From NCBI GenBank assembly GCA_020723325.1, contig DYJD01000004.1, forward strand, positions 1-64,000: a DNA stretch of 64,000 bases. The letters are read 5' to 3'. This document shows positions 34,853 to 44,567 of the stretch, piece after piece (the stretch's first letter is position 1; the number at the start of each line of letters is the position of its first letter). The stretch is from Desulfosudis oleivorans (GTDB lineage Bacteria > Desulfobacterota > Desulfobacteria > Desulfobacterales > SURF-7). The notes below the pieces were generated by a model. That model searched no databases. It was not told the origin of the DNA and saw only the letters and a list, made by a program, of their open reading frames with translations. A program made the position numbers and the translations under genes.

Positions 34853-36961
34853 ATGAAACTGCCGTCCTTGACGGTTAAAAAAAAGCTGATCGGCTTCATG
34901 CTCCTTGCGGTCATCATGTTGCTTTCCGTTGCCGGGACCGGTGTATTCTTCGACCGTCGTAACAAATCCGTAAATCAGGTCAAAGAGGGTCTGTTACTCT
35001 TTCTGCAAAAAATCTTTGAAGTCCGTGTCGCTGAAAAAACCTATCTGCAATTCCGCACAGAGACGGACAAAAATAATTTCAATGCTAGCATTCAATCCAT
35101 GCAGCAAATGCTGACCGGCCTCAGGCAGAAAGAAGTCCTGCCGGGATGGCAGGAACAATTGGCCCGTATCAGCCCTGAATTTGTTTCTTATCAAACCCTG
35201 TCCAAGGAACTCTTGGATCATGAAGGACAGAAACGGGATCTGGAAAAGGAAATGGCATTGCCCCTTGAGCAAGCGGAAACCATGCTGGATGAAATCATCA
35301 AAGCTATCAACGAGCGCCAGGCCATACTCCAGATGCAAGGCGCAGACCTCAGCGGACCTGAGCGGGATCTCAAAATCGTGGTCAAAGACACCCGCATTAT
35401 TTTTCTCCAACTACAAAAAATTCAATACCAATATATCGGCAGCGGCGAGGAACAGCTTATACAGAAATTCAAATCCCTGGCCTCGGCAAATACCGCGAGC
35501 AGCATTCGCGCCCTGGAGGACTATGCCAAGGCCCTTGACAACCCGCTCTGCATTGAAAAGGCAAAAAAAATAAACCAAGCCTACGGGACTTTTCTTGGAC
35601 TTGTGGATCAGTTGCTGAAAATCGAGGAAGAAAAGCGCAAAAAGGTTGAAATACTGGATTCAAACGGCGGAAAACTTGTTAAAACATGTGAGGAACTCAG
35701 CATCCAAACCAACCAGCACCTTCTTCATCAACAAAAAACAGCCGCCATGGTGTTGACCATTATTGTGTTCAGCGGGCTCGTGGGATTTGCCGTCATCGCC
35801 GTCACCATGATTTATTCCATCACCAGGGCAGTGGACCGGATAATGGGCTTTGCCGGCAAACTGACCATGGGGGATCTATCGGCCGATCTTCAAACCGGCG
35901 CAGATGAATTCGGTAAAATCGGCCTGGCCCTCAACACTGTGGTGGAAGCCTTGAAGGAAAAGGTTGTCATTGCCGCCGCCATCTCCGAAGGAAATCTGCG
36001 CCGGAAGGTGCGGGTGGCTTCCGAGGACGACAGCCTGGGCAAGGCCCTTGATAAAATGTTGCACAGCCTGAACAACATGGTGGCGCAACTTCTGACCGCT
36101 GCCGAGCAAGTGGATGTAGGTTCCAATCAGGTGGCCTCCTCCAGCCAGACCCTTTCCCAGGGTGCTGTTGAACAGATTTCCTCCTTGGAAGAGATTGTGA
36201 GTTCCATATCCGACATTAGTTCCCGTACCAAGACCAATGCGGAAAATGCCGGTCAAGCCAATCGGTTGGTTGCCCAGGCCCGGGAAGCGGCCCGGGAAGG
36301 AGTCGATCAAATGACCGCCATGACGGCGGCCATGACGGCCATCAATTCATCCAGCCAGGAAATTTCTAAGATCATCAAGTCCATCGACGCCATTGCCTTT
36401 CAAACCAATCTGTTGGCTTTGAACGCGGCGGTTGAAGCAGCCCGGGCCGGCAAACACGGCAAAGGCTTTGCCGTGGTGGCCCAGGAAGTCCGCAACCTGG
36501 CCGCCAGAAGCGCCAAGGCAGCCCAGGAAACCACTGAACTGATTGAAGCGGCGGTGAAAAAGGCCCAGGACGGAAATATGATCGTGGATAAAACCGGTGA
36601 AGTCCTGCAAAAAATCAACCAGGGGATAACAAAAGTGGCGGATTTGATGGAAAAAATTGCGGACGCCAGCAATGAACAGGCCCAGGGGCTATCCCAGGTA
36701 AGCCAGGGGATATCCCAAATCGATGGAGTCTCCCAGCAAAATTCAGCCAATGCCCAGGAAACCTCCGCGTCGGCAGAAGAGCTTTCCTCCCAGGCCGCCC
36801 GGATGCGAGCCATCTTAAATGCTTTTCACATCAACCGACAGGCAGATGTACAAGCATCCCCAGCCCCTTTGTTCGCTGCCGACAGTCCAAACCGCCCGAA
36901 ACTTGCCATCGGCCCGGGAAAAGCACAAAATTCATTATTTGGGAGTTCATATAACCCATGA
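34853..36961 (+). CDS. Methyl-accepting chemotaxis protein (helical periplasmic sensor)
   Basis: A 702-residue transmembrane receptor. The N-terminal helix is at about 11-30; the periplasmic region of about 260 residues is almost wholly helical (four-helix or HBM-type bundle, inferred); the second membrane helix is at about 298-320; then a HAMP domain and a signalling domain. The hairpin tip reads [19 protein letters not shown], the core CheA/CheW contact. Glu/Gln-rich methylation helices flank it. There is no NWETF-type CheR-binding tail. An 86-bp block (36446-36531) is nearly identical to the two receptors that follow. Its stop overlaps the next start by four bases. Confidence 0.93.
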   Translation: MKLPSLTVKKKLIGFMLLAVIMLLSVAGTGVFFDRRNKSVNQVKEGLLLFLQKIFEVRVAEKTYLQFRTETDKNNFNASIQSMQQMLTGLRQKEVLPGWQEQLARISPEFVSYQTLSKELLDHEGQKRDLEKEMALPLEQAETMLDEIIKAINERQAILQMQGADLSGPERDLKIVVKDTRIIFLQLQKIQYQYIGSGEEQLIQKFKSLASANTASSIRALEDYAKALDNPLCIEKAKKINQAYGTFLGLVDQLLKIEEEKRKKVEILDSNGGKLVKTCEELSIQTNQHLLHQQKTAAMVLTIIVFSGLVGFAVIAVTMIYSITRAVDRIMGFAGKLTMGDLSADLQTGADEFGKIGLALNTVVEALKEKVVIAAAISEGNLRRKVRVASEDDSLGKALDKMLHSLNNMVAQLLTAAEQVDVGSNQVASSSQTLSQGAVEQISSLEEIVSSISDISSRTKTNAENAGQANRLVAQAREAAREGVDQMTAMTAAMTAINSSSQEISKIIKSIDAIAFQTNLLALNAAVEAARAGKHGKGFAVVAQEVRNLAARSAKAAQETTELIEAAVKKAQDGNMIVDKTGEVLQKINQGITKVADLMEKIADASNEQAQGLSQVSQGISQIDGVSQQNSANAQETSASAEELSSQAARMRAILNAFHINRQADVQASPAPLFAADSPNRPKLAIGPGKAQNSLFGSSYNP
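36446..36531 (+). repeat. 86-bp near-identical block in the first receptor gene
   Basis: It starts GCCGGCAAACACGGC and ends CCCAGGAAAC. It differs from the block at 40421-40506 by one base and from that at 38650-38735 by two. It encodes the segment just after the hairpin tip. Identity at synonymous sites suggests recent duplication or gene conversion. Confidence 0.85.
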
Positions 36962-39207
36962 AGCTTAAGAATAAAATCATGTTCAATGCCGCGGCCATGC
37001 TGTTCGTGGTGTGCATCCTGTCCACCGTCGGCGTTGCCTATCTGATCCGCCAGCAGAGTCGCGAAGCTTCCCGGGAACATTTGAACCGCTCCTTTAAAAT
37101 CATCCGGGAGCGCATCAAATCCGTGGAAACCAAACTGGCTGCCGATACTCGTCAAATGGCCTTCATGGATGACATGGGCGCCAAAATCCAATTGGTGACA
37201 GACGGGAAAAAAAGCGGCAATGCCATGCTTTCTGAAAATGCCTACATTGAAATCACCAACACCCTTTACAATATCGGTCTTTCCAGCAATGTTCAGCGGA
37301 TCCGTGCCTATGATCTTGAGAATGATCTGGTTGCCTTTGTTCTCATAAAAGGCAAGGAATGCCAATTGGGCTTTCCCAAATACGATTCCAAGAAGATTTC
37401 CTTCCGGACCGTCCAAGTCGCTGCCGGTGCCAAACCAGAAATCAGTTCCTGGAAAAACAGCGATGCAGCAACCGGGATCGAACTGAAATTAACATCCCAA
37501 TCCGCTGACGTGAACCAGGTGCGCTTTGAGATTGTCGACAACTTTCTGACCCTGGCCGCTGCCGCTCCCTCCACAGCTATGGAATTCAGTCAGAAAACCG
37601 GCAACCTGGAACCCACGAAAGTGGGCTTGATCATTGCCGAGCTGCGCATCAACAATGATTTTGTTCAGCAATTGTCCAATCTCACCGAGACCTCCATCAA
37701 TATTTTCACCAAAGCCGGGCTGAGCTGCGGAGCCATAGCCGAATACAAAAACATGAACCTGGATATGTTCCCGGCTGGAGAAGCCGCCTGGCAGTTGGAC
37801 CAGCAGGCCCTCACCTATCAAGATATGACCGTGGGTGTGGAAAGATATTTTCAAGCGCTTCTGCCTCTTTATGCCGATTCCCGTTGTGTCGCCGCCATGG
37901 CCTCCCTGTATTCCCAAAAATTTGCCGAAACCAACACCAAAGAGATGGTGATCCTGCTCATCGGAATAGCAGGCGTGTGCATTGCTCTTCTATTGCCCTT
38001 GGCCTATCTTTTTGCGGGTTCCCTAGCCCGGCCCATTTTACAAGTGAAGGAATTCGCAGGAAAATTAAAGGAAGGGGACCTGTCGGAAAAGCTTCCCACC
38101 GGCAAAAATGAAATCGGTGAAATGGGCGCAGCCCTCAATGCCTTTGTGGAGGAGCTAAGGAAAAAGGCCGATATCGCCATCGCCATTTCCAATGGGGACT
38201 TGCAGAGATCCATCAATGTAAGCTCGGGCAAAGACATGCTCGGCAAAGCGTTGGAGACCATGCTCGTGCGGTTGAACGACACCATCATCAATATTCAAAT
38301 GGCCGCCGATCAGGTGGATTCCGGCGCTGTTCAGATTTCCGATTCCAGCCAATCCCTGTCCCAGGGCGCCACCCAACAGGCCGCCTCTTTGGAAGAAATA
38401 ACCAGTTCCATGACCGAAATCGGCTCCCAGACCAAAACCAATGCGGAAAACGCGGCCCAGGCCAATCAATTAGCCGGCAATGCCAAAACCGACTCCGTTC
38501 AAGGCGTGGAACAAATGCAGGCCATGTCCACTGCCATGGCTGCCATCAGCGCTTCCAGCCAGGAAATTTCCAAGATCATCAAAACCATCGACGGCATCGC
38601 CTTTCAAACCAACTTGTTGGCCTTGAATGCGGCCGTGGAGGCGGCCCGCGCCGGCAAACACGGCAAAGGCTTTGCCGTGGTGGCCCAGGAAGTCCGCAGC
38701 CTGGCCGCCAGAAGCGCCAAGGCGGCCCAGGAAACAACCCAGCTTATCGAGGACTCCGCTAAAAAAGTGGCGGACGGCAACGTTATTGTCCAAAAAACCG
38801 GTGCGGCTTTGACCAAAATCAACAACGGCATTACCAAAGTGGCGGATCTAGTAAGTGAAATCGCGACCGCCAGCAATGAACAAGCCCTGGGCATTTCCCA
38901 AGTTTCCCAAGGCCTTTCCCAGATCGACAATGTTACCCAGCGCAATACCGCCAGTGCCGAGGAAACATCGGCGGCAGCGGAAGAACTTTCTTCCCAGGCC
39001 GCCAAAGTTCGCGGGCTGTTGAGCATCTTCAAGGTAAAAAATGCCGCTACGGGCATGCATTTATCCCCGCTCAGGCCGAGGCCGACGCAACCGTTGCCCT
39101 CCCTGGATTCAGGCTGGGGCCGGGCACCTGCGGCAGCGGAAAAAAAACTAGCCGGATTTGCACCACCACTCATCTCCCTGGATAATGATGAAGCAGACCG
39201 TAAATGA
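36958..39207 (+). CDS. Methyl-accepting chemotaxis protein (Cache-like periplasmic sensor)
   Basis: A 749-residue receptor. The first membrane helix is at about 10-30, followed by a mixed alpha/beta periplasmic region of about 290 residues that looks like a double-Cache-type ligand-binding domain (a long N-terminal helix, then strands such as [18 protein letters not shown]). The second membrane helix is at about 325-350, then HAMP and the signalling domain with [19 protein letters not shown]. The C-terminal tail is Pro-rich and ends without a CheR pentapeptide. ATGA overlap with the previous receptor indicates coupled translation. Ligand unknown. Confidence 0.93.
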   Translation: MKLKNKIMFNAAAMLFVVCILSTVGVAYLIRQQSREASREHLNRSFKIIRERIKSVETKLAADTRQMAFMDDMGAKIQLVTDGKKSGNAMLSENAYIEITNTLYNIGLSSNVQRIRAYDLENDLVAFVLIKGKECQLGFPKYDSKKISFRTVQVAAGAKPEISSWKNSDAATGIELKLTSQSADVNQVRFEIVDNFLTLAAAAPSTAMEFSQKTGNLEPTKVGLIIAELRINNDFVQQLSNLTETSINIFTKAGLSCGAIAEYKNMNLDMFPAGEAAWQLDQQALTYQDMTVGVERYFQALLPLYADSRCVAAMASLYSQKFAETNTKEMVILLIGIAGVCIALLLPLAYLFAGSLARPILQVKEFAGKLKEGDLSEKLPTGKNEIGEMGAALNAFVEELRKKADIAIAISNGDLQRSINVSSGKDMLGKALETMLVRLNDTIINIQMAADQVDSGAVQISDSSQSLSQGATQQAASLEEITSSMTEIGSQTKTNAENAAQANQLAGNAKTDSVQGVEQMQAMSTAMAAISASSQEISKIIKTIDGIAFQTNLLALNAAVEAARAGKHGKGFAVVAQEVRSLAARSAKAAQETTQLIEDSAKKVADGNVIVQKTGAALTKINNGITKVADLVSEIATASNEQALGISQVSQGLSQIDNVTQRNTASAEETSAAAEELSSQAAKVRGLLSIFKVKNAATGMHLSPLRPRPTQPLPSLDSGWGRAPAAAEKKLAGFAPPLISLDNDEADRK
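38650..38735 (+). repeat. 86-bp near-identical block in the second receptor gene
   Basis: This is the second copy of the receptor block. It has AGC where the other two copies have AAC, changing one codon, and otherwise matches the third copy exactly. Confidence 0.85.
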
Positions 39208-39238
39208 TATTTCACCTATCATGGGATAGCGAGGCAGT

Positions 39239-40990
39239 ATGAAACGGAACAATTTTATCGGCAACCTCCTTCGAAAAAGCATTCAAGTAAAAATCTGTCT
39301 TATCCTGATCATCGCCTCCACCTTAATCCTTTCCGGATTTGCCTTTTTCAATTATTTTTTGACCAAAAGTAAAATGAATGCCGAACTTGAGACCATTTCC
39401 GATATGGCCGCACAACGCCTTTCCATCAGCCTGGTTTCACCGATTTATGAAATGGACGACAAGGCCATCGGGCAATTGATGAAATCGGAAATGCTGGAAA
39501 AACGTCTTTACGCCGTCCTGATTAAAGAGAGCGACGGCAAGACCGTTTTGCACGGTCTGGGTCGAAATGAAAAATGGGAAACCATCAACTCCAAGGAGAT
39601 TGCTTCCCAAAATTGTGTGGTGCGCAAAGCGGAAATCACCAAAGGCAAGGAAAAGCTGGGTCTGCTGGAAGTTTATTTTACCGACCGTTTCACCGAGGAA
39701 GCCCTGCACCAGCTTGTCCTGCGCATCATCGGCGAAGTGTGCGTGCTCAATCTGCTGTTGGTGTTGATTCTGTTCTTCAGCATCAAACGCATTCTGATCC
39801 GGCCGATTCGCAATGCAGCCCGGAATGCCGATGAACTCAGAATCGGAAATCTTGCGGTGGCCTTCGACATCGGCGCTGATGAAATCGGAAAAATGGGAAT
39901 CGCCCTGAATGATTTGGTGGAAGAACTGAAACATAAATCCAGGGCTGCGGATGAAATTGCCAAGGGCAATCTCCGCCACGAAGTTCACATTGCCTCGGGA
40001 AAAGACATGCTGGGCAGATCCCTGCAAAGCATGCTGGAAAACTTGAATACCATCGTGAGCGAGCTGTTTGCCGCTGCCGAGCAGGTGGACGCCGGTTCCA
40101 GCCAGGTTTCCGACTCCAGCCATTCCCTTTCCCAGGGAGCCACGGAACAGGCCGCGGCTTTGGAGGAGATAACCAGCTCCATGACCGAAATCGGCTCCCA
40201 GACCAAAACCAATGCGGAAAACTCTTCCCAGGCCAATCAACTGGCCATGACCGCCCGGGACGCTGCTCAAAACGGCGTCAATCAGGTGCGGGATATGGTA
40301 AGTGCCATGGAAGCCATCAGTCAGTCCGCCCGGGAAGTTGCCAAAATCATCAAGGCCATTGACGACATCGCTTTCCAGACCAATCTCCTGGCTCTCAATG
40401 CCGCTGTGGAGGCGGCCCGGGCCGGCAAACACGGCAAAGGCTTTGCCGTGGTGGCCCAGGAAGTCCGCAACCTGGCCGCCAGAAGCGCCAAGGCGGCCCA
40501 GGAAACCGCCCTGCTTATAGAGGGCTCGGTCGGCAAGGTGGAAGTCGGCAGCAAGATCGCCGAAAAGACCAGCAGCGCCCTGACGGAAATCAACGACGGT
40601 ATCACCAAGGTTGCGGATCTGGTAGGCGAAATCGCCGCCGCCAGCAATGAACAGGCCCAAGGCATATCCCAAGTAAATAAAGGACTCGGCCAGATCGACA
40701 GTGTCACCCAGCAAAACACGGCCAATGCCGAGGAAACATCCGCCGCGGCCCAGGAACTGTCATCCCAGGCCGCCAATGTACGGCGGCTTCTATCTCGATT
40801 TAAACTAAAAGAAACTCAAACCGGTCCATCCCGAACAGCCGTGCCCGCCGCCCCGCCGCCTGCCGGGCGGTTGCCGGCCGCTGCCGGGCCTGGGGCTTGG
40901 GGAACACCGCAAAAGGCGACACATCCGGATCGGGAAATCAAACCGGCAGATGTAATCGCGCTGGATGACAAGGAATTCGGAAAATATTAA
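39239..40990 (+). CDS. Methyl-accepting chemotaxis protein (short periplasmic sensor)
   Basis: A 583-residue receptor. The first membrane helix is at about 18-40, the periplasmic domain has about 130 residues (single-Cache-like: a long helix, then [19 protein letters not shown] and [12 protein letters not shown] strands), and the second helix is at about 170-190 ([16 protein letters not shown]). HAMP and the signalling domain with [19 protein letters not shown] follow, then a Pro/Ala-rich tail ending KEFGKY. The signalling half is very close to the two upstream receptors while the sensor halves differ, so the three genes probably arose by duplication with sensor exchange. Confidence 0.93.
   Translation: MKRNNFIGNLLRKSIQVKICLILIIASTLILSGFAFFNYFLTKSKMNAELETISDMAAQRLSISLVSPIYEMDDKAIGQLMKSEMLEKRLYAVLIKESDGKTVLHGLGRNEKWETINSKEIASQNCVVRKAEITKGKEKLGLLEVYFTDRFTEEALHQLVLRIIGEVCVLNLLLVLILFFSIKRILIRPIRNAARNADELRIGNLAVAFDIGADEIGKMGIALNDLVEELKHKSRAADEIAKGNLRHEVHIASGKDMLGRSLQSMLENLNTIVSELFAAAEQVDAGSSQVSDSSHSLSQGATEQAAALEEITSSMTEIGSQTKTNAENSSQANQLAMTARDAAQNGVNQVRDMVSAMEAISQSAREVAKIIKAIDDIAFQTNLLALNAAVEAARAGKHGKGFAVVAQEVRNLAARSAKAAQETALLIEGSVGKVEVGSKIAEKTSSALTEINDGITKVADLVGEIAAASNEQAQGISQVNKGLGQIDSVTQQNTANAEETSAAAQELSSQAANVRRLLSRFKLKETQTGPSRTAVPAAPPPAGRLPAAAGPGAWGTPQKATHPDREIKPADVIALDDKEFGKY
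40421..40506 (+). repeat. 86-bp near-identical block in the third receptor gene
   Basis: This is the third copy of the receptor block, with one base difference from each of the other two copies. Confidence 0.85.
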
Positions 40991-41011
40991 GCTGTTGGGA
41001 ATACTTCTCAA

Positions 41012-41509
41012 ATGGAAAACGGGATCACTCCTCGCGACTACTTCATCAAACCCGGTTATGTTTACGTGCCGGCGGAACAGACCCATCTCCGCACCGTGGT
41101 CGCTTCGGGCATCGGCGTAACCCTGTTTGATCGCAGCCGCAAAATCGGCGGTATGAGCCACTATATCCGGCCATTTCGGGAAAAGGGCAGTTCGACCGCG
41201 GTTTTCGCAGCTCCGGCCTTGACCGCCCTTGCACGCATGCTCATGGATACTGGATCGATCCGCTCGGATTTGGAAGCCCATTTTTACGGCGGAGCCGTCA
41301 ACCCCCAGGCTGCCGGCTATGAGCCGGGCATCAGTGAGGACAATATCCGCATCGGACTTGAAATCCTAGGAAAACTGGGTATCGCCGTTGTCGGTCAGGA
41401 TGTGGGCGGGGAGCGCGCCCGAAAAATTGTCTTCCACACCGGCACCGGTGAAATCATGATGGCCAAGGTCGAGGCGGTACGGGCCACGGATTGGTATCCG
41501 GAGGTATAG
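41012..41509 (+). CDS. CheD-like protein lacking the catalytic cysteine (CheD1)
   Basis: A 165-residue member of the CheD receptor-glutamine deamidase family, judged by overall pattern (VYVPAEQTHLRTVVASGIGV, IGGMSHYIRP, AHFYGGA, and the C-terminal ARKIVFHTGTGEIM). In CheD the catalytic triad is Cys-His-Thr, with His 17 residues after Cys and Thr six before it. Here His50 is present, but the Cys position is Gly33 and the Thr position is Arg27. The enzyme is therefore predicted inactive, perhaps a regulatory decoy that binds receptors or CheX. It follows the third receptor by 21 bases. An intact paralogue lies at 43600. Confidence 0.85.
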   Translation: MENGITPRDYFIKPGYVYVPAEQTHLRTVVASGIGVTLFDRSRKIGGMSHYIRPFREKGSSTAVFAAPALTALARMLMDTGSIRSDLEAHFYGGAVNPQAAGYEPGISEDNIRIGLEILGKLGIAVVGQDVGGERARKIVFHTGTGEIMMAKVEAVRATDWYPEV

Positions 41510-41547
41510 GTGCGAATCAAAATAATAAATATTCCGACTGTTCTTGA

Positions 41548-41628
41548 TCTTGCTCTTAATCTTGCTTTTAATCTCAATTTGTATATTTCAAAAATAAGAG
41601 AGTAGAAGAAGTAAGATTAAGAGCAAGA
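41548..41628. repeat. Inverted pair of AGATTAAGAGCAAGA-type phrase repeats
   Basis: TCTTGCTCTTAATCTT (41548-41563) and AAGATTAAGAGCAAGA (41613-41628) are perfect 16-base inverted repeats, each embedded in more degenerate copies of the same phrase. They form a large possible stem between cheD1 and cheR. This looks like a dispersed intergenic repeat inserted inside the operon. Confidence 0.6.
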
Positions 41629-41657
41629 GTAAGAGCATACTAAATCCGGTGAACATA

Positions 41658-42545
41658 ATGACAACCAACATTCCCGACATTATCATACCCCAGCCAGTTG
41701 AAAGCGCTTTCAGCTCCGTCAGCATCAGCGATGCCGAATTCAATGCCATTCGAAAGCTGGTATATGAAAATTTCGGCATCAACCTGACGGAACAAAAGCG
41801 CTCCCTGGTTGTCGGCCGCTTGCAGAAATTCCTCAGGCTGAAAAAATTCAACACCTTTGAGCAGTATTTCAATTATGTCCGCAACGATGCCAGCGGCCAA
41901 GCCCTGGGCGAGCTGATCAATCGGATCTCCACCAACCACACTTTCTTTTTTCGGGAGCAGGATCATTTTGATTTTTTACGCAAGGTTATTTTACCGGAGC
42001 TGGAAACCCGGCTGAAAAAAGAGCGTGCCAATGACCTGCGCCTTTGGTGCGCAGGTTGCTCCTTTGGTGATGAGCCCTATACATTTGTGATTTCCATGCT
42101 GGAGCATTTCGGCCTGAATTACAAAAATTACAATGCCGGCTTGCTGGCCACGGATATTTCCGCCGCCGCCTTGAGCGCGGCCCAAACCGGCGTTTATCCG
42201 GAAGAGCGCCTGAAAATGGTCCCGCCGGCATTGAAGCAAAAATATTTCCGGGATTTGAACGACGGCACTTTTCAAGTGACCGATATTTTGAAAAAGGAAA
42301 TCACCTTTCGCAGACTGAATTTAATGAAGCAACAATTACCGTTCAGCAAGCCTTTTCACCTGATTTCCTGCCGCAATGTCATGATTTATTTTGACCAGCC
42401 CACACGCAACGCCCTGGTCAAACGTTTTTTCGATATTACCGTGCCTGGGGGGTACTTGTTTATCGGACATTCCGAAACCCTTCGGAACGACAGCTGCCCG
42501 TACGCTTATGTCCGGCCGGCGATTTACCGCAAAGGAGAGCTGTAA
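41658..42545 (+). CDS. cheR: Chemotaxis protein methyltransferase CheR
   Basis: A 295-residue enzyme that methylates glutamates on receptors using SAM. The ATG at 41658 follows GGTGA with a five-base spacer; the GTG at 41649 lacks a ribosome site. The N-terminal helical CheR domain (FNAIRKLVYENFGINL) is followed by the SAM domain. The NHTFFFRE motif is present. SAM motif I reads CAGCSFGDEPYT, where most CheR proteins have CSTGEEPY; Phe and Asp are conservative but unusual. CRNVMIYFD and GYLFIGHSE are standard. The stop overlaps the cheB start by one base. Confidence 0.95.
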   Translation: MTTNIPDIIIPQPVESAFSSVSISDAEFNAIRKLVYENFGINLTEQKRSLVVGRLQKFLRLKKFNTFEQYFNYVRNDASGQALGELINRISTNHTFFFREQDHFDFLRKVILPELETRLKKERANDLRLWCAGCSFGDEPYTFVISMLEHFGLNYKNYNAGLLATDISAAALSAAQTGVYPEERLKMVPPALKQKYFRDLNDGTFQVTDILKKEITFRRLNLMKQQLPFSKPFHLISCRNVMIYFDQPTRNALVKRFFDITVPGGYLFIGHSETLRNDSCPYAYVRPAIYRKGEL

Positions 42546-43594
42546 TGCCCAAACCCATCCGTGTCCTGGTGGTGGATGATTCCGCCCTGGTACGCGATAT
42601 TTTGTCAAAAGGTCTGGCCATGGACCCCGGCATTGAAGTGGTGGGAACCGCTTCCGACCCCTATATCGCCCGGGATAAAATCGTGGCCCTCAAGCCCGAT
42701 GTCCTGACCCTTGACGTGGAAATGCCGCGCATGGACGGAGTGGATTTTCTGCGGCGGCTCATGCCTCAGTATCCGCTTCCGGTGGTCATGGTCAGCGCTC
42801 TTACGGAAAAGGGCGCCCGCATCACCCTGGACGCCCTGGATGCCGGTGCCGTGGATTTTGTCACCAAGCCGTCGGCGGATGTGGCCCGGGGATTGAATGC
42901 CATGCTGATGGAGCTGCGCACCAAGGTTAAAATCGCTTCCACGGCCAACGTCTCCCATTGGAAGCGCAAACGTTTTCCTGCCGGCAAGCAGGTTCTGACC
43001 GCTGGCAAGGCCCTGGAAAAATCCACGGATAAAATCATCGTTATCGGGGCTTCCACCGGCGGTACCGAAGCGATTCGGGAAGTCATCACCAAATTCCCGG
43101 TAGCCGCACCCGGAGTGGTCATCGTGCAACACATGCCCCCCGGCTTTACAAGAATGTTTTCAGAAAGGATGAACAGTTTGTGTCAAATGGATGTCAAAGA
43201 GGCCGAAGACGGCGACCGGATTATGCCGGGCCGGGTATTGATTGCTCCGGGCGCATTGCAAATGAGCCTAAAGCGTTCCGGTGGAATCTATGAAGTTTTG
43301 GTCAAACCAGGCGCGCCGGTTTGCGGGCATTGCCCCTCCGTGGAAGTGCTGATGCAATCGGCCGCTGAATATGCCGGCGCCAATGCGGTGGGTGTCATGC
43401 TTACGGGCATGGGACATGACGGTGCCGACGGCATGGTGGCCATGCGTAAGGCCGGCGCCCGGACCATTGCCCAGGATGAAGCCACTTGCGTTGTTTTTGG
43501 AATGCCCATGGAAGCCCACAAGCGCGGCGGCGCGGAAAAATTGGTGCCCTTGGGAGAAATTGCTTCAACCGTATTGGAACTGCTCGCAGGATAA
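42545..43594 (+). CDS. cheB: Chemotaxis response regulator protein-glutamate methylesterase CheB
   Basis: A 349-residue two-domain enzyme that removes receptor methyl groups and may deamidate glutamines. The receiver domain has VVDDSALVRD and phospho-acceptor Asp57 (TLDVEMPRMDG). The methylesterase domain carries the catalytic triad Ser170 (GASTGGTEAI), His196 (VQHMPPGFT) and Asp292 (GMGHDGADGM). CheA is the expected phosphodonor. Translation is coupled to cheR. Confidence 0.96.
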   Translation: MPKPIRVLVVDDSALVRDILSKGLAMDPGIEVVGTASDPYIARDKIVALKPDVLTLDVEMPRMDGVDFLRRLMPQYPLPVVMVSALTEKGARITLDALDAGAVDFVTKPSADVARGLNAMLMELRTKVKIASTANVSHWKRKRFPAGKQVLTAGKALEKSTDKIIVIGASTGGTEAIREVITKFPVAAPGVVIVQHMPPGFTRMFSERMNSLCQMDVKEAEDGDRIMPGRVLIAPGALQMSLKRSGGIYEVLVKPGAPVCGHCPSVEVLMQSAAEYAGANAVGVMLTGMGHDGADGMVAMRKAGARTIAQDEATCVVFGMPMEAHKRGGAEKLVPLGEIASTVLELLAG

Positions 43595-43599
43595 TAAAT

Positions 43600-44088
43600 A
43601 TGAAAACAATTATGATCGGTGTTGGGGAATTCGGCGCTAGCAAAACCGCGGGTGAGGCCGTGAAAACCATGGCCCTTGGCTCCTGTGTGGGGGTAATTCT
43701 GTTACATCCGCCCACGCGAACCGTGGGGATGGTCCATGTGGCCCTGCCGGAATCAAAAACCAATCCGGACCGCGCCAAGGAAAGGCCGGGCTATTTTGCC
43801 GATACGGGCATCCCGGCTTTGCTCAATCTCATGAATAAAATCAGCGGCAACGCCGGCGGGAAAGGCTATCTCGTCAAACTCACCGGCGGCGCCAAAGTCA
43901 TGGATCCCAACAACCTCTTCAATATCGGCGACCGCAATGTGCTGGCCATTAAAAAAACCCTCTGGCAACAAGGAATGGGCCCCCTGGCGGAAGATACGGG
44001 CGGACAAATCAGCCGCACAGTGGCCGTCTTTGTGGATACCGGTAAAATCATCATTTCATCCCCAGGCAGAAAAGACTGGGAAATATAG
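43600..44088 (+). CDS. cheD: Chemoreceptor glutamine deamidase CheD (CheD2)
   Basis: A 162-residue CheD. The start at 43600 lies five bases after cheB; a longer frame runs back into cheB. The triad is complete with the family spacing: Thr23, Cys29 (LGSCVGV) and His46 (VGMVHVALP). LTGGAKVMD is also conserved. It deamidates receptor glutamines and, in other bacteria, is controlled by CheC-type phosphatases; here the CheX-like gene at the end of the operon is the likely partner. Two CheD paralogues in one operon, one inactive, are unusual. Confidence 0.93.
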   Translation: MKTIMIGVGEFGASKTAGEAVKTMALGSCVGVILLHPPTRTVGMVHVALPESKTNPDRAKERPGYFADTGIPALLNLMNKISGNAGGKGYLVKLTGGAKVMDPNNLFNIGDRNVLAIKKTLWQQGMGPLAEDTGGQISRTVAVFVDTGKIIISSPGRKDWEI

Positions 44089-44107
44089 TCAATCGGGAGA
44101 AAGGCTC

Positions 44108-44479
44108 ATGAAAAAAATTCTCATTGCAGAAGACGACCTGATCACACAGAAATTGGTTACCGCCATTATTTCCAAGATGGGGCATGTTTCCTTTGTCAGT
44201 CCCAACGGCCGCCACGCCTATGAGACCCTGTTGTCCAATTTCGATTTCGATCTGCTGATCACGGATATCATGATGCCGGAAATGGATGGGAAGCAGCTCA
44301 TTCAAGCCGTACGCAAGGACAACCACTACCGGGACATACCCATAATCATCATGTCGGCCTTTGTGGGGGTCAAGGAAATAGCGACTTTCCTGGAAACCGG
44401 CGCAACCTTTTTTCAACCCAAACCAATTGATAAGAAAAAATTTGAAGAACATATAACCAAATGTCTTGAACGCGCATAA
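44108..44479 (+). CDS. CheY-like single-domain response regulator
   Basis: A 123-residue receiver domain. The start at 44108 follows GGGAGAAAGG. The acid pair is Glu8-Asp9-Asp10, the phospho-acceptor is Asp53 (ITDIMMPEMDG), the switch residue is Ser83 (IMSAF) and the conserved Lys is Lys105 (QPKPID). It has no output domain, so it acts by protein binding, for example on the flagellar motor, a pilus motor, or the HDOD protein next to it. A seven-base stem-loop lies in the following spacer. Confidence 0.93.
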   Translation: MKKILIAEDDLITQKLVTAIISKMGHVSFVSPNGRHAYETLLSNFDFDLLITDIMMPEMDGKQLIQAVRKDNHYRDIPIIIMSAFVGVKEIATFLETGATFFQPKPIDKKKFEEHITKCLERA

Positions 44480-44567
44480 TTATCATTCGCGAGGACGACG
44501 AAGGGTTGCCGCATCTTCGTCCTTACGCTAAGATCAATTTCAACCCGGGCAGACAGAGGTACCCATT

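Noticed and set aside
39437-40714. A 425-residue minus-strand frame across the third receptor gene
   Set aside because: It is a mirror of the receptor reading frame and has the same kind of composition bias, with no start signal and no family match.
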